Assembly (NCBI GenBank): GCA_037131065.1 | Contig: JBAXRT010000020.1 | Span: 1 to 30,638, forward strand | Length of the DNA stretch: 30,638 bases | Source: JBAXRT01 sp037131065 | GTDB lineage: Bacteria > Bacteroidota > Bacteroidia > Bacteroidales > FEN-979 | Direction: 5' to 3' | Shown here: positions 22,674 through 30,638 of the stretch, one piece after another | Layout: the number at the start of each line of letters is the position of its first letter | Numbering within the stretch: the first letter of the stretch is position 1 | Made by a program: the position numbers and the translations under genes | Notes under the pieces: model-generated | The model's input: only the letters and a program-made list of their open reading frames with translations | The model's database searches: none | Told to the model about the DNA's origin: nothing

Positions 22674-25223
22674 CTATTTCTGGATCACGATCTTCTGCGT
22701 AAGGGTCGTTTCTCCGGCCATTATCTTCAGGAAGTAGATCCCCTGCTGCATTACACTCAGGTTGAGGGCCTTTTTCAGTGACCCGCTCACCGGAACATTG
22801 CTTTCAAGGTAAACCGAATTTCCGATCATGTTATAAACCTGTATACTGACCTGCTCCGCTTTGCAGTTGGTCAGGCTCACCATGAGGTTCCCGTTGCCGG
22901 GATTGGGAGATACCTTACAGGAGAAGGGCTGTTTTTCATCGCAAAGCGAAGAGGGGAAGTCCACATGGATGTATTCGATCCGGGTCAGGGTATCATACGT
23001 GGACCCGTTCCCGACGATCAGCTGTACATCGAAGGTGCCGTCATTTTCGTAAACTACTGAAGGATTCTGTTCAGAAGAGGTTGAAGGGGTGCCGCCGGGG
23101 AAGGTCCATTGCCAGCTGCTGGCGCCACCCGTGGAGCCGTCGGTGAAGTGAATGGTCTCAAATTCATAAATCGTGGTGGCGTCTCCTGTGAAACTGGCGG
23201 CCAGCGGAGCTGATCCTTGCACAGGAACAGCCGCTATATAAGGTATGTTGTTATAATAGTATACGATCAGGTGGACGGTATCGCCATCATTTTCCAGCGC
23301 AGGGAAAGTAAGTGTGCAGGTCCCTCCGGAGATCAGGGCGGTAGCCAGGATCGTGTCGTTGAGCGTCGCAGTTACCCTTGCCCCCTCAACATTGCACTGA
23401 ACGGTGATCGAAGAATCGCCTGCCATGAAGGAGGAGGCATGCGAAACCTGCATCGTATCAGGATTTGAGGTGCGGACTATAATGCTCGGATCACCAAATA
23501 CAACCCATGTATCAGCCATATCCGCTCCGCCGGTACCATACTGGTCGATCATCTTCATACAACCGTTGATCGATAATCCGGCAAAAGTCCGTTTAATATT
23601 TCCGGGATATGTTTCAATCAGGATATCGGTCATGTCGTCCTGTCCTGCCATCGGGGGATCCCAGCTCTGGTTGATAGTTGCCCCTAGGAAGGCAATGGCT
23701 CCAGTGGGTTCACCATTCTTGGAAGCCCTCATCCAGGCCTCTGCAAAACAGGTGCCGTTCATGAACTCACCGTTCACACAAGCTACGGACCAGATAAAGG
23801 GCAACTTGCCCTGGTTGGTCAGGTTGTTCACCTGTGTGTTATTGAAACCGCTGGTTCCCCATGAGGTAGTACTTCCGTGACCACAGTATATGATCAGGGA
23901 TGCGCCTTCGTTAATAGCTGTGGCAACCTGGGTGGAAGAGGGATTGCCAGTGGCATCGTTGCCTCCCTGGGAACCCTCGAACAATTCCGGATTCAATGTA
24001 TATGTATAGTCTAACAACTTTGTTTGCTGGTTGCGGACATGCTGGTAGTCATATTCATTGTTATCGCCCGGACCTTCCTGTGAAGCAATTCCGATTACTG
24101 TTGAATACCAGTCATCCGTTCTGAGCTGCGGATTCATCTCATACTGGAGACTCCGCTGAACCTGGGTCTGCACATGCCCGACATTTTCAGCTGAAAATCT
24201 GCCGACAAAAACATCAGAATAGTGGTCGCTTCCCACCAGGTACCCATAAGCATTATCGGAGGGTCCGCCGAGGCTTCCGCCCTGGTTGGTCGGAATCTGG
24301 GCGATATCGCCGACAAGCAGTACGAATGCAAGGTCGGGATGCTCAGTGAAATAATTGGCAATGTAAGTTTTAATTACTGATGCCGAAGTGCCTATGGTCG
24401 ATACATCCACCATTTCGATGGGATAACCGATCGACATTTTCCAGTTGACATAGGGCTGCATATCGTTCATAAAGGGTCCGTGGGAGATGACCAGGATCCT
24501 TCCATACTCACCCACCGGGGTGTAATCGGGAAGCTGGGAATTGGAATTGATGAACTGGTTTTCATATACCTGGCGGAAATCGCTTAAGATTCTTGTTTCG
24601 CCAGCAGGACGGTAGAAGGGATTCAAGCCGGTCTCGGCCGATTTATAAAGTTCAACCGTAAGATCATAATAAACCCTCAGGGTTTTGGTGAAGGGGTTAT
24701 ACTGGAACGGGTAAACGATGATGGTCTGCCCTCTGAAATCACGAACGATGTAAGGTGTCCTTGTATCTGCCACCTTTCCGGGGAAGAACTGATCGGTTTC
24801 GTAGGATTTCCCATAGTAGTAAGGAACGGTCGACGGATCCGTGTCGCGCATCATCATTCCCCTGGATGGAGCAACTTCAATGTTCACGAAATCCCTGAAG
24901 GAAGAATTGATAACCCGGATGCTCATTCCTGCCAGGTCGGGAATGATCACCGAGGCAGTCACCTTGGGAAGGTCGGGGGCGCCGCCCTCCAGGATCGGGG
25001 TTGCATTTTCAACCGATACAACATTGGCAACTCCTTTTGGCGTATTGACATCCGATAGGGTAAAGCCGTTAAGGGTGAAATGAACAACCGAGCTTTCAAC
25101 CGTGGAGGAGGCAAGCTGGGTCATGGCAGGCCCCGGCTGCTGCGACTGGATGGCAACCCAGTGGCTCCCGGACACGGTAAAGGTAATTACCAGGAAGATC
25201 AGTGAAAAAATCGTCTTTTTCAT
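22674..25223 (-). CDS. C25 (gingipain-like) cysteine protease with PKD and T9SS sorting domains
   Basis: 849 residues with a signal peptide (MKKTIFSLIFLVITFTVSGS). A gingipain-type propeptide region (about 25-225) precedes the caspase-like catalytic domain. The catalytic pair is H449 in IYCGHGS and C482 in VACVNGEF, 33 residues apart, the same spacing as H211/C244 in mature RgpB. A PKD domain (about 690-775, SSWQWTFPGGTPSTSS) and a T9SS type A sorting domain (VSPNPGNGNLMV, ending QKIVIQK) follow. The protein should be exported and act at the surface on extracellular proteins. Arg/Lys specificity is not predictable from this reading. It lies 16 bases downstream of a second C25 gene on the same strand, and both probably share a promoter near 28074. 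Confidence 0.93.
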   Translation of the reverse strand: MKKTIFSLIFLVITFTVSGSHWVAIQSQQPGPAMTQLASSTVESSVVHFTLNGFTLSDVNTPKGVANVVSVENATPILEGGAPDLPKVTASVIIPDLAGMSIRVINSSFRDFVNIEVAPSRGMMMRDTDPSTVPYYYGKSYETDQFFPGKVADTRTPYIVRDFRGQTIIVYPFQYNPFTKTLRVYYDLTVELYKSAETGLNPFYRPAGETRILSDFRQVYENQFINSNSQLPDYTPVGEYGRILVISHGPFMNDMQPYVNWKMSIGYPIEMVDVSTIGTSASVIKTYIANYFTEHPDLAFVLLVGDIAQIPTNQGGSLGGPSDNAYGYLVGSDHYSDVFVGRFSAENVGHVQTQVQRSLQYEMNPQLRTDDWYSTVIGIASQEGPGDNNEYDYQHVRNQQTKLLDYTYTLNPELFEGSQGGNDATGNPSSTQVATAINEGASLIIYCGHGSTTSWGTSGFNNTQVNNLTNQGKLPFIWSVACVNGEFMNGTCFAEAWMRASKNGEPTGAIAFLGATINQSWDPPMAGQDDMTDILIETYPGNIKRTFAGLSINGCMKMIDQYGTGGADMADTWVVFGDPSIIVRTSNPDTMQVSHASSFMAGDSSITVQCNVEGARVTATLNDTILATALISGGTCTLTFPALENDGDTVHLIVYYYNNIPYIAAVPVQGSAPLAASFTGDATTIYEFETIHFTDGSTGGASSWQWTFPGGTPSTSSEQNPSVVYENDGTFDVQLIVGNGSTYDTLTRIEYIHVDFPSSLCDEKQPFSCKVSPNPGNGNLMVSLTNCKAEQVSIQVYNMIGNSVYLESNVPVSGSLKKALNLSVMQQGIYFLKIMAGETTLTQKIVIQK

Positions 25224-25239
25224 GGTTCAGGGGTTGATA

Positions 25240-28032
25240 TTATTTCGTAATAATAACTTTTTTGACAATGGTCGAAGTGCTGGTGGATACCTGGCAGTAG
25301 TAGATCCCGGCGGCAAGTTCCGAACAGGAGATGGAGACCGCACGTGTTCCAGCAGGAACAGATGGCAGATCAACAATGCGGACCAGATTTCCATAAGCAT
25401 CGGTAAGCCTGATGATCAGGGTCCCCGGTTCATTCAGTTTACACAGGATGTTCAGATGGTCGTTGGCCGGAACCGGGTAGATCTGTACCTGTCCCTGACT
25501 TTCCGGGTCGCCGACTGCGGTCATGTAATACGGTATAACGTTGGAAGGCAGCGACAGGCATTCGTAAAGTGAATCGGTCACAATCACGTAATAATTTCCG
25601 CTGAAGGTCGGGGCGATGAACTGGTAGATCTCACCGGCAACCGGGATGCCGTCGGCATACCATTGGTTGCCTTCGGCAAAATCTGAAACAAGGGAGTCTC
25701 CTTCCTGGACAATGACAGGGGTAACGGGCCTTTCTTTGACAGTAATCTCTTCGGGGGAGGAGGTGACGATGTTAACTCCGTCATCCACCTGAACCGTATA
25801 GGTGATATTTTCAGGTGCGATAGCATATGGATCTGCAATTGTTGAGTCACTGAGATAGGCTGATGGTGTCCAGTGATAGGTATAGCTTCCTGATCCGCCG
25901 GATACCTCAACACTCAGGAATGAGGTGTCGCCGGTGCAGATACTCTTCGGATCGATCGAAAGCAGGACTGAGAAGGGGGCGATCGGGATGCTGTCGATGA
26001 TTGGTTTGCGGTTCTGCTTCGTAATAACGATCTTAACCTGGCTCGTGGAAGGAATTGCGTCAAATGTCAGTGTCACGGTTCCGGTTGAATCCACAAGCTT
26101 TGCATCAAGGAGGATCGAATCATTTACCGAAAGGGCGACATAAGCCCATGGCTCTGCCGTTACGGTCATAGAAGTCTCGGTCTCGGCGATATTACCCGGA
26201 TAGCTGGCCGATTGTGCCGGCGGGATCGAAAAGTAAACGCTGAGTGAAGGATCTCCCATCAGGTTGTAGATCTCCCAGTAATATTTTTTCATCCCGGAAG
26301 TTGATTCCTGCACGGCCAGGTTGCCGCCAACGACCATCTGTCCCTGGGTGACAAACCACTTTTCAATTGGCTGTCCCTGGTCATGGAAAGTTACGTCGTA
26401 AGCTCCCTGGTGCGCCGCCATATAGGGCGGATGCTGGGTCAGGGTTTTGAAGCCGACGCCCCACCAGTAATCTTCATCCCAATATGAATTGTTTGAGGCG
26501 CCGATATAACCAATTGCACCTTTGTTTACTGCCCTGGTGATCTCTTCACCGAAACAGTTCTGTGTATAGGTCGAGGTCACGCAGCAATTACCGACCATCA
26601 GTGGGTACTTATGGGCATTGTTCAGAGATGCGACCTGACTGTTATTGAAGGCGGGATCGGACCAGCCGTCGACTCCTCCGTGTGCGGTATAGTTCGCATA
26701 ACAGACTCCGTTGGAAACATTGTTGCGGATGCTCTGGGAATAGTTGTCCCCCGAGTGTTCCGGTTGCAGATAGGTGTGTGATAATAGGTTATGGGCAAGG
26801 TTGAAATAATTGTCGGTGCCGTAGTTGATCTGGTAATTTCCGTAAGTAAGCCCGTTTCCGCCCCCGTCGTAACCCGCTATCATCACACACTCCCCGAGGA
26901 AGGTTTCATCGGGGAAGGCATATTTTTCATACTCCATGGCCTTGTCCATGTACGACTGGAGTTGTGAAGTATTCACGGCAGAGAACCTTCCGTAGAAGGC
27001 TTCCGGGATATTGTCGCCGCTGTATTCGCAGTACCGGAGGTCGGTCGGCTGGCCGCTGTTTGAGGAAGGAGGAACCTGGGCAACATCGCCTGCGATAAGC
27101 ACGAAGCTATGCGGATTGTATCCGGTCGGCGGGTTATGGTATAGATTGTGGAGGTAAGTCTTGATCGAAGTAGCAGTGGCGCCAACCAGCGGATCATCGG
27201 TGTAGGCTTCGATCACCCGGAATCCCTTCTGGGTTTTCCACCGGATAAAGGGCTTGAGCGCTGATTTGAAAATTGGAGGGGCAACGATCACAAAAGTGAC
27301 GGGACTGTATAGAATCAGTGAATCGGCCGGCGGATCGTAATTGATAATGCTATTGTAAAGCTTTCCGAAATAGGGGGAGTAAAATTTCTTTTTCTCAAGC
27401 AGGCTTTTGCTCTGATCGGCGTTTTTAAAGACCACGCTTGCCTGGATATCGGTGAAGATGCGGACCGACTGTTTTGCAGGATTGTACTGAACAGGGGATA
27501 TCTGGAGGGAGCCAAGATGAATGCTGCGCATGGTCCCTTCCGGTGTGACTTTCACCAGGGCCTCTCCAAGCCATTGGTCAAGGGCATAGGTCGGTTCGTT
27601 CCATACAAAAGGAACCTGCCCGGGATCTGTGACCGATTTGGAAAGGGATGGCTGAAGGGGCATCAGCGGATGGATGATGCCAAGTTCGGAGAGTTTGTAC
27701 TCCTGGTATTGGAGGGAAGCATAGACAATCTCATAATCAGCGCCGGCCGGGATCTCAATCAGCCTGCGGTAGGTGGGAAGATCCGGATCGCCGATGGCGC
27801 TGCTTTTACCACAGCCTTCAATAAACATCTCTGCGAAAAGGCCTTTTTTAGTAGTAATTTCCAGATATTGCAAGGATGAGACCTGGCTTGAGAAAGAGAC
27901 TTTCAGATTACCGGCATAAATGTACTTTACATCGGTCTGACCGTTGTTGATCGTGAATTTCCCAGCCGACAGTGTCAGAGGAAGCAAGTGGATGATGATT
28001 GCAAGGGTAAGGGAGGATAAAATTTTTTTCAT
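25240..28032 (-). CDS. Second C25 (gingipain-like) cysteine protease with Ig-like and T9SS sorting domains
   Basis: 930 residues with a signal peptide (MKKILSSLTLAIIIHLLPLTLSAG). The N-terminal 235 residues are a propeptide-like region. The catalytic domain carries H451 in YTAHGGVDGW and C484 in NCCVTSTY, again 33 residues apart. Conserved surroundings include FVLIAGDVAQVP, GRFSA and GAIGYIGASNNSYWDEDYW. After it come a beta-sandwich (about 600-680), an Ig/SprB-like repeat (VSGGSGSYTYHWTPS, about 715-780) and a T9SS sorting domain (IYPVPANDHLNI, ending KKVIITK). It is paralogous to the downstream C25 gene but with different accessory domains and C-C before the nucleophile where the partner has A-C. 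The pair probably arose by tandem duplication followed by divergence. Confidence 0.93.
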   Translation of the reverse strand: MKKILSSLTLAIIIHLLPLTLSAGKFTINNGQTDVKYIYAGNLKVSFSSQVSSLQYLEITTKKGLFAEMFIEGCGKSSAIGDPDLPTYRRLIEIPAGADYEIVYASLQYQEYKLSELGIIHPLMPLQPSLSKSVTDPGQVPFVWNEPTYALDQWLGEALVKVTPEGTMRSIHLGSLQISPVQYNPAKQSVRIFTDIQASVVFKNADQSKSLLEKKKFYSPYFGKLYNSIINYDPPADSLILYSPVTFVIVAPPIFKSALKPFIRWKTQKGFRVIEAYTDDPLVGATATSIKTYLHNLYHNPPTGYNPHSFVLIAGDVAQVPPSSNSGQPTDLRYCEYSGDNIPEAFYGRFSAVNTSQLQSYMDKAMEYEKYAFPDETFLGECVMIAGYDGGGNGLTYGNYQINYGTDNYFNLAHNLLSHTYLQPEHSGDNYSQSIRNNVSNGVCYANYTAHGGVDGWSDPAFNNSQVASLNNAHKYPLMVGNCCVTSTYTQNCFGEEITRAVNKGAIGYIGASNNSYWDEDYWWGVGFKTLTQHPPYMAAHQGAYDVTFHDQGQPIEKWFVTQGQMVVGGNLAVQESTSGMKKYYWEIYNLMGDPSLSVYFSIPPAQSASYPGNIAETETSMTVTAEPWAYVALSVNDSILLDAKLVDSTGTVTLTFDAIPSTSQVKIVITKQNRKPIIDSIPIAPFSVLLSIDPKSICTGDTSFLSVEVSGGSGSYTYHWTPSAYLSDSTIADPYAIAPENITYTVQVDDGVNIVTSSPEEITVKERPVTPVIVQEGDSLVSDFAEGNQWYADGIPVAGEIYQFIAPTFSGNYYVIVTDSLYECLSLPSNVIPYYMTAVGDPESQGQVQIYPVPANDHLNILCKLNEPGTLIIRLTDAYGNLVRIVDLPSVPAGTRAVSISCSELAAGIYYCQVSTSTSTIVKKVIITK

Positions 28033-28073
28033 GACCCAATGGGACTGGTTTTTAATTGGATTTTTTAACCTAA

Positions 28074-28081
28074 CAAAATTA
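28074..28081 (-). promoter_or_regulatory. -7 promoter box for the tandem C25 protease genes
   Basis: On the minus strand TAATTTTG, exact TAnnTTTG, sits about 42 bases before the ATG at 28032 in the 152-base gap after the permease gene. The gap holds no other recognisable feature. Confidence 0.5.
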
Positions 28082-28184
28082 CTAAAAGATTACGTGTGGA
28101 TCAGTAGAATTATTACAAAAGACAAAAAACCTTTTCTGAAGGTTGCTTAGAGACGGAAAACCCGGTTATTTTATAGTTGATAGA

Positions 28185-29420
28185 TCACTCTTCATGAATC
28201 ATCCCGGTGTCGATCTTGCGCATGTTACTGACCGTGAGCCATGAGGCCAGGAACCCGATGGCCATGACAGTAATGAAAATATAGATGAAATCAGGGATCT
28301 GCATGTGCACCGGGTAGCTGCTCACCACGAAGGTGCTGTCGGGGGAGCCCAGTTTGATGATCCCGAAGCGTTGCTGGATCCAGCAGATGACCGCTCCCAG
28401 GAACAGCCCGCTGAAGGCTCCCGAAAAGGAGATCATCATCCCCTCGATCAGGAAGATCCTTCGGATCAGTCGTTTTCCTGCCCCGAGACTCTGGAGGACC
28501 GCGATATCTTTCTTTTTATCAAGGATCAGCATCGACAGCGAACCGGTCATGTTAAAGGTGGCGATGATCAGGATGAAGGTGAGGATCAGGAAGATCACCC
28601 ACTTTTCCGACTTCATGATCGTGAAGAGCAGCTCCTGCTGCTGGTACCGGTTCTTTACAACGAAACGGTTGCCGGCCACCGCCTGCACCTCTTTCTGGAT
28701 TAGGTCCGCATCCGCATCTTTAGCCAATCCCAGCTCGATAGCCGTAATCTCCCCTTCGTACTCAAGCAGTTTTTTTACGAACCGCAGGGGCATGATCGCA
28801 TATTTTACATCATAATCCTGCTGAATGGAGAAATATCCGGAAGGGAAGATCGATCCGGTATTAAAAGCGTTTTCCATCCCAGTTGAAAAGGAGGCGGTCC
28901 GGCTTGGAAGGTACACGGTGACAGGGTTCAGGAAGTCACTGAGGTTAGTGCCAAGGGTACCGGCTACCCCATAACCGAGGATGGCAAAATCCCGGGTCCC
29001 GTCCTGCAAGTGGAACTTTCCCTCGCTCATCATTGTATCCACCCCGGTCATCCGGGAGAACTCCTCGCTTACCCCTTTCACGGTGACGATGGTCTGTTTG
29101 TCCTTGTATTTGAGCAGCGCATTCTCCTCGATCACATCGGTAAGATAGAGCACACCAGGGATCTTCCGTAGTCTCTGCTCCGAAACAGCCGAATCGGAAA
29201 AGGTTTTTCCCTCTTTCACCTGGATGACAAGGTCGGGATTGAAGGAGCTGAAGAGGGAGACCACCAGTTTCTCAAACCCGTTGAATACCGACAGGACGAT
29301 GATCAGCGCCATGGTCCCGATCGCAACACCCACCACCGAAATGGCGGAGATGATGTTGATGATGTTATGTGATTTTTTTGAAATGAGATAACGCCGGGCT
29401 ATGTAAAAGGGGAAGTTCAA
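28185..29420 (-). CDS. LolC/LolE-type ABC transporter permease (FtsX/MacB family)
   Basis: 411 residues from a TTG start (NFPFYIARRYLISKKSHN). The topology is that of lipoprotein-releasing permeases: one membrane segment (about 24-47, ISVVGVAIGTMALIIVLSVF), a large periplasmic MacB-type domain (about 50-265), then three membrane segments (about 272-297, 320-350, 375-400) forming the FtsX domain. GAGKRLIRRIFLIEGM is the usual cytoplasmic coupling segment. It should work with an ATPase encoded elsewhere to release lipoproteins from the inner membrane toward the outer membrane, which this organism needs for proteins such as Omp28. It follows the methyltransferase gene by 35 bases and is in the rbfA cluster commonly seen in Bacteroidota. 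Confidence 0.9.
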   Translation of the reverse strand: MNFPFYIARRYLISKKSHNIINIISAISVVGVAIGTMALIIVLSVFNGFEKLVVSLFSSFNPDLVIQVKEGKTFSDSAVSEQRLRKIPGVLYLTDVIEENALLKYKDKQTIVTVKGVSEEFSRMTGVDTMMSEGKFHLQDGTRDFAILGYGVAGTLGTNLSDFLNPVTVYLPSRTASFSTGMENAFNTGSIFPSGYFSIQQDYDVKYAIMPLRFVKKLLEYEGEITAIELGLAKDADADLIQKEVQAVAGNRFVVKNRYQQQELLFTIMKSEKWVIFLILTFILIIATFNMTGSLSMLILDKKKDIAVLQSLGAGKRLIRRIFLIEGMMISFSGAFSGLFLGAVICWIQQRFGIIKLGSPDSTFVVSSYPVHMQIPDFIYIFITVMAIGFLASWLTVSNMRKIDTGMIHEE

Positions 29421-29455
29421 CGCGGTTTTTTTGCGAAGTTACAAAAAACGGGGAT

Positions 29456-30274
29456 CTATTTCCAGGCTTTGACGATCAGTCCGGTCCCAGCCGGCTGCTT
29501 CATCCTTACATCGAGGGAGTTGCAGACAAGGGCGACAGGAAAGGCGATCAGGTAGTAGAAGGGCAGAAGAATAAAGAAAAGTTTCGACCAGTTGAGCATA
29601 AGGATCGGGTATTTCATGGAGAGCCTCCACCCCAGCTGTCCTGATTTTCCGTATGTATAACGGGCTTCGGTCCGGTAAAAACCTGCCTGCTTCAGCTTTT
29701 TCTGAATATCAAAGAGGTTGTACCCGTCGCGCACATGCTCCCCGATGAAGGAGTCTTCGGTATCGTGATCATGCACATCGGAACCCCCGAGATCGGATGG
29801 GGTTGAGATGAGAAGCATCCCCTGTTGGGTGAGGGAGTCATAGAAATTCCGGAATACCTTCTCATCTTCCTCGATGTGTTCCATCACATCCACCGAAAGG
29901 ATCAGGTCGAATTTATCGGGTTTTGAGAAGGTTGTCAGGTCCGCCACTTCAAAAAGAACATCCCTTTTTTCAAGCTTCTCAAAAAAAGTATTGCAGTCGG
30001 CCACCTGCTCCTCCTTGACATCCACCGCAAGAATACCGGCATCACTGACAAGGGTCGACAGAAAATAGGTATACTGCCCGAACCCCGACCCGGCATCCAG
30101 TATCCAGCATCCAGTATCTTTTCTTCGGAAATCCCCCGACCACTTTCTCAATTCACGTTTTACATGCCAGGCCCGGAGAAGCAGCAGGTCGAGGAGTTTA
30201 TAAAAAAGAATCCTTAGGGAAGGAGTCCTGTTGAAAACATTCCCGAGGGAGCGTTTGATGGGATCGTACTGCAT
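29456..30274 (-). CDS. Class I SAM-dependent methyltransferase with C-terminal hydrophobic segment
   Basis: 272 residues. The Rossmann-type domain (about 55-175) has motif I WILDAGSGFGQYTYFL, an acidic second strand (ILAVDVKEEQV), the DLTTF region, and LILSVDVMEHIEEDEKVF with LLISTPSD. A C-terminal hydrophobic stretch (LFFILLPFYYLIAFPVALV, about 225-245) suggests membrane association, as in some Methyltransf_11/23 proteins acting on lipids or quinones; the substrate is unknown. Residues just before and within motif I are encoded by a heptamer repeat (30091-30118). The gene lies between rbfA (25 bases upstream) and the permease gene (35 bases downstream), probably one operon. Confidence 0.88.
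   Translation of the reverse strand: MQYDPIKRSLGNVFNRTPSLRILFYKLLDLLLLRAWHVKRELRKWSGDFRRKDTGCWILDAGSGFGQYTYFLSTLVSDAGILAVDVKEEQVADCNTFFEKLEKRDVLFEVADLTTFSKPDKFDLILSVDVMEHIEEDEKVFRNFYDSLTQQGMLLISTPSDLGGSDVHDHDTEDSFIGEHVRDGYNLFDIQKKLKQAGFYRTEARYTYGKSGQLGWRLSMKYPILMLNWSKLFFILLPFYYLIAFPVALVCNSLDVRMKQPAGTGLIVKAWK
30091..30118 (-). repeat. Heptamer tandem repeat (GATRCTG-type, four units) inside the methyltransferase gene
   Basis: On the plus strand the units are CGGCATC, CAGTATC, CAGCATC, CAGTATC. Read on the coding strand they give DTGCWILDAG, so the array overlaps SAM-binding motif I. It is the same repeat family as 2684-2718 in the asparaginase gene. Confidence 0.85.
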
Positions 30275-30299
30275 GGTTTGACCTTTTCCGTTGAAACTT

Positions 30300-30638
30300 T
30301 TATGTTTTCAGAAGGTGGTCGATATTCTCAATGTAATCGAGTGAGTCATCCAGGAAGAACTGAAGTTCCGGGATGATCCGGAGCTGGTTGTGAACCCGGG
30401 TACCAAGGTGATGCCGGATCTCCTTTGCATGATGGCGGATGTGGTCCAGCAAACCCTGCTTGTCTTTGGTTGCAAAAAGGCTGAGGTGGATCCGTGCAAT
30501 GGAGAGGTCGCTTGTGACCGAAGCTTTTGTAACCGTGACAAGCGCTCCCCTGCAAAGTTCACGCGATTCCTGCTGAAATATCAGCCCGGTCTCTTTCTGT
30601 ATGAGACGGGCTATTTTTTGCTGTCGGGTCGATTCCAT
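30300..30638 (-). CDS. rbfA: Ribosome-binding factor A
   Basis: 112 residues, with the first ATG exactly at the window edge (30638), so it appears complete although an upstream start cannot be excluded. The KH-like RbfA fold is indicated by RQQKIARLIQKETGLIFQQE at the start, VTVTKASVTSDLSIARIHLS in the middle (about 34-53) and RVHNQLRIIPELQFFLDDSL (about 80-99) near the end. RbfA binds the 30S subunit and helps mature the 16S rRNA 5' end. It heads the methyltransferase and LolC/E-type permease genes on the minus strand. Confidence 0.95.
   Translation of the reverse strand: MESTRQQKIARLIQKETGLIFQQESRELCRGALVTVTKASVTSDLSIARIHLSLFATKDKQGLLDHIRHHAKEIRHHLGTRVHNQLRIIPELQFFLDDSLDYIENIDHLLKT

Noticed and set aside
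22668..22694. AAGATC / GATCTT and GATCC / GGATC inverted repeats at the Omp28-C25 convergence
   Set aside because: The stems are short and compete with each other, there is no T-tract, and part of the region is coding; chance is likely.

Overview
The window looks like a chromosomal piece of a Bacteroidota genome, most likely an uncultured Bacteroidales-type lineage. Five large secreted proteins end in a type IX secretion (T9SS) type A sorting domain with an FPNP-like motif. Two are gingipain-family (C25) proteases, and two carry tandem BACON domains. Several start regions show the Bacteroidota -7 promoter box TAnnTTTG, and Shine-Dalgarno sites are mostly absent. An Omp28 / DUF6029-like / TlpA-like cluster and an rbfA - methyltransferase - LolC/E-type permease cluster also fit that phylum. 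The lineage call is inference from gene content only.

Layout. 1-0.8 kb: TSUP membrane transporter. 0.8-3.6 kb: an AT-richer stretch with a DUF4907-like small protein and a six-bladed Kelch-like T9SS protein, then a secreted isoaspartyl peptidase/asparaginase. 3.7-4.4 kb: HigB-HigA toxin-antitoxin pair with its own operator and promoter. 4.4-7.0 kb: GH13 lipoprotein and a DEAD-box helicase. 7.06-7.55 kb (minus): dCMP deaminase. 7.7-16.1 kb: two giant secreted proteins, a lysyl-endopeptidase-like serine protease and an Asp-box/PKD/CUB protein. They share the same C-terminal tail of adhesin-like domain, four BACON domains and sorting domain. 16.1-18.4 kb (minus): overlapping M20 peptidase, LOG-family and P-loop kinase genes. 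18.5-19.5 kb: mannose-6-phosphate isomerase, fired divergently from the M20 gene. 19.5-22.7 kb: TlpA-like thioredoxin, DUF6029-like outer-membrane barrel and Omp28 lipoprotein operon. 22.7-28.0 kb (minus): two tandem C25 proteases. 28.2-30.6 kb (minus): LolC/E-type permease, SAM methyltransferase and rbfA at the edge.

How it works together. Most of the coding capacity serves the cell envelope: proteases and adhesive multidomain proteins exported through T9SS, whose machinery is not in the window, plus an envelope redox/outer-membrane operon and a starch-type glycosidase lipoprotein. The rest is housekeeping (rbfA, manA, dCMP deaminase, helicase) and one toxin-antitoxin pair. No gene-free stretch exceeds 300 bases. 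The longest, 11430-11673, holds a strong terminator and a promoter. I saw no tRNA, rRNA, CRISPR array, insertion sequence or phage gene.

The less ordinary signals are these: a heptamer repeat (CAGCATC-type) inside two unrelated genes, in one of which it encodes the start of the SAM-binding motif; a duplicated 1.8-kb modular tail in two adjacent giant genes; a terminator folded inside the coding end of the opposing gene; and a likely CTG start codon.
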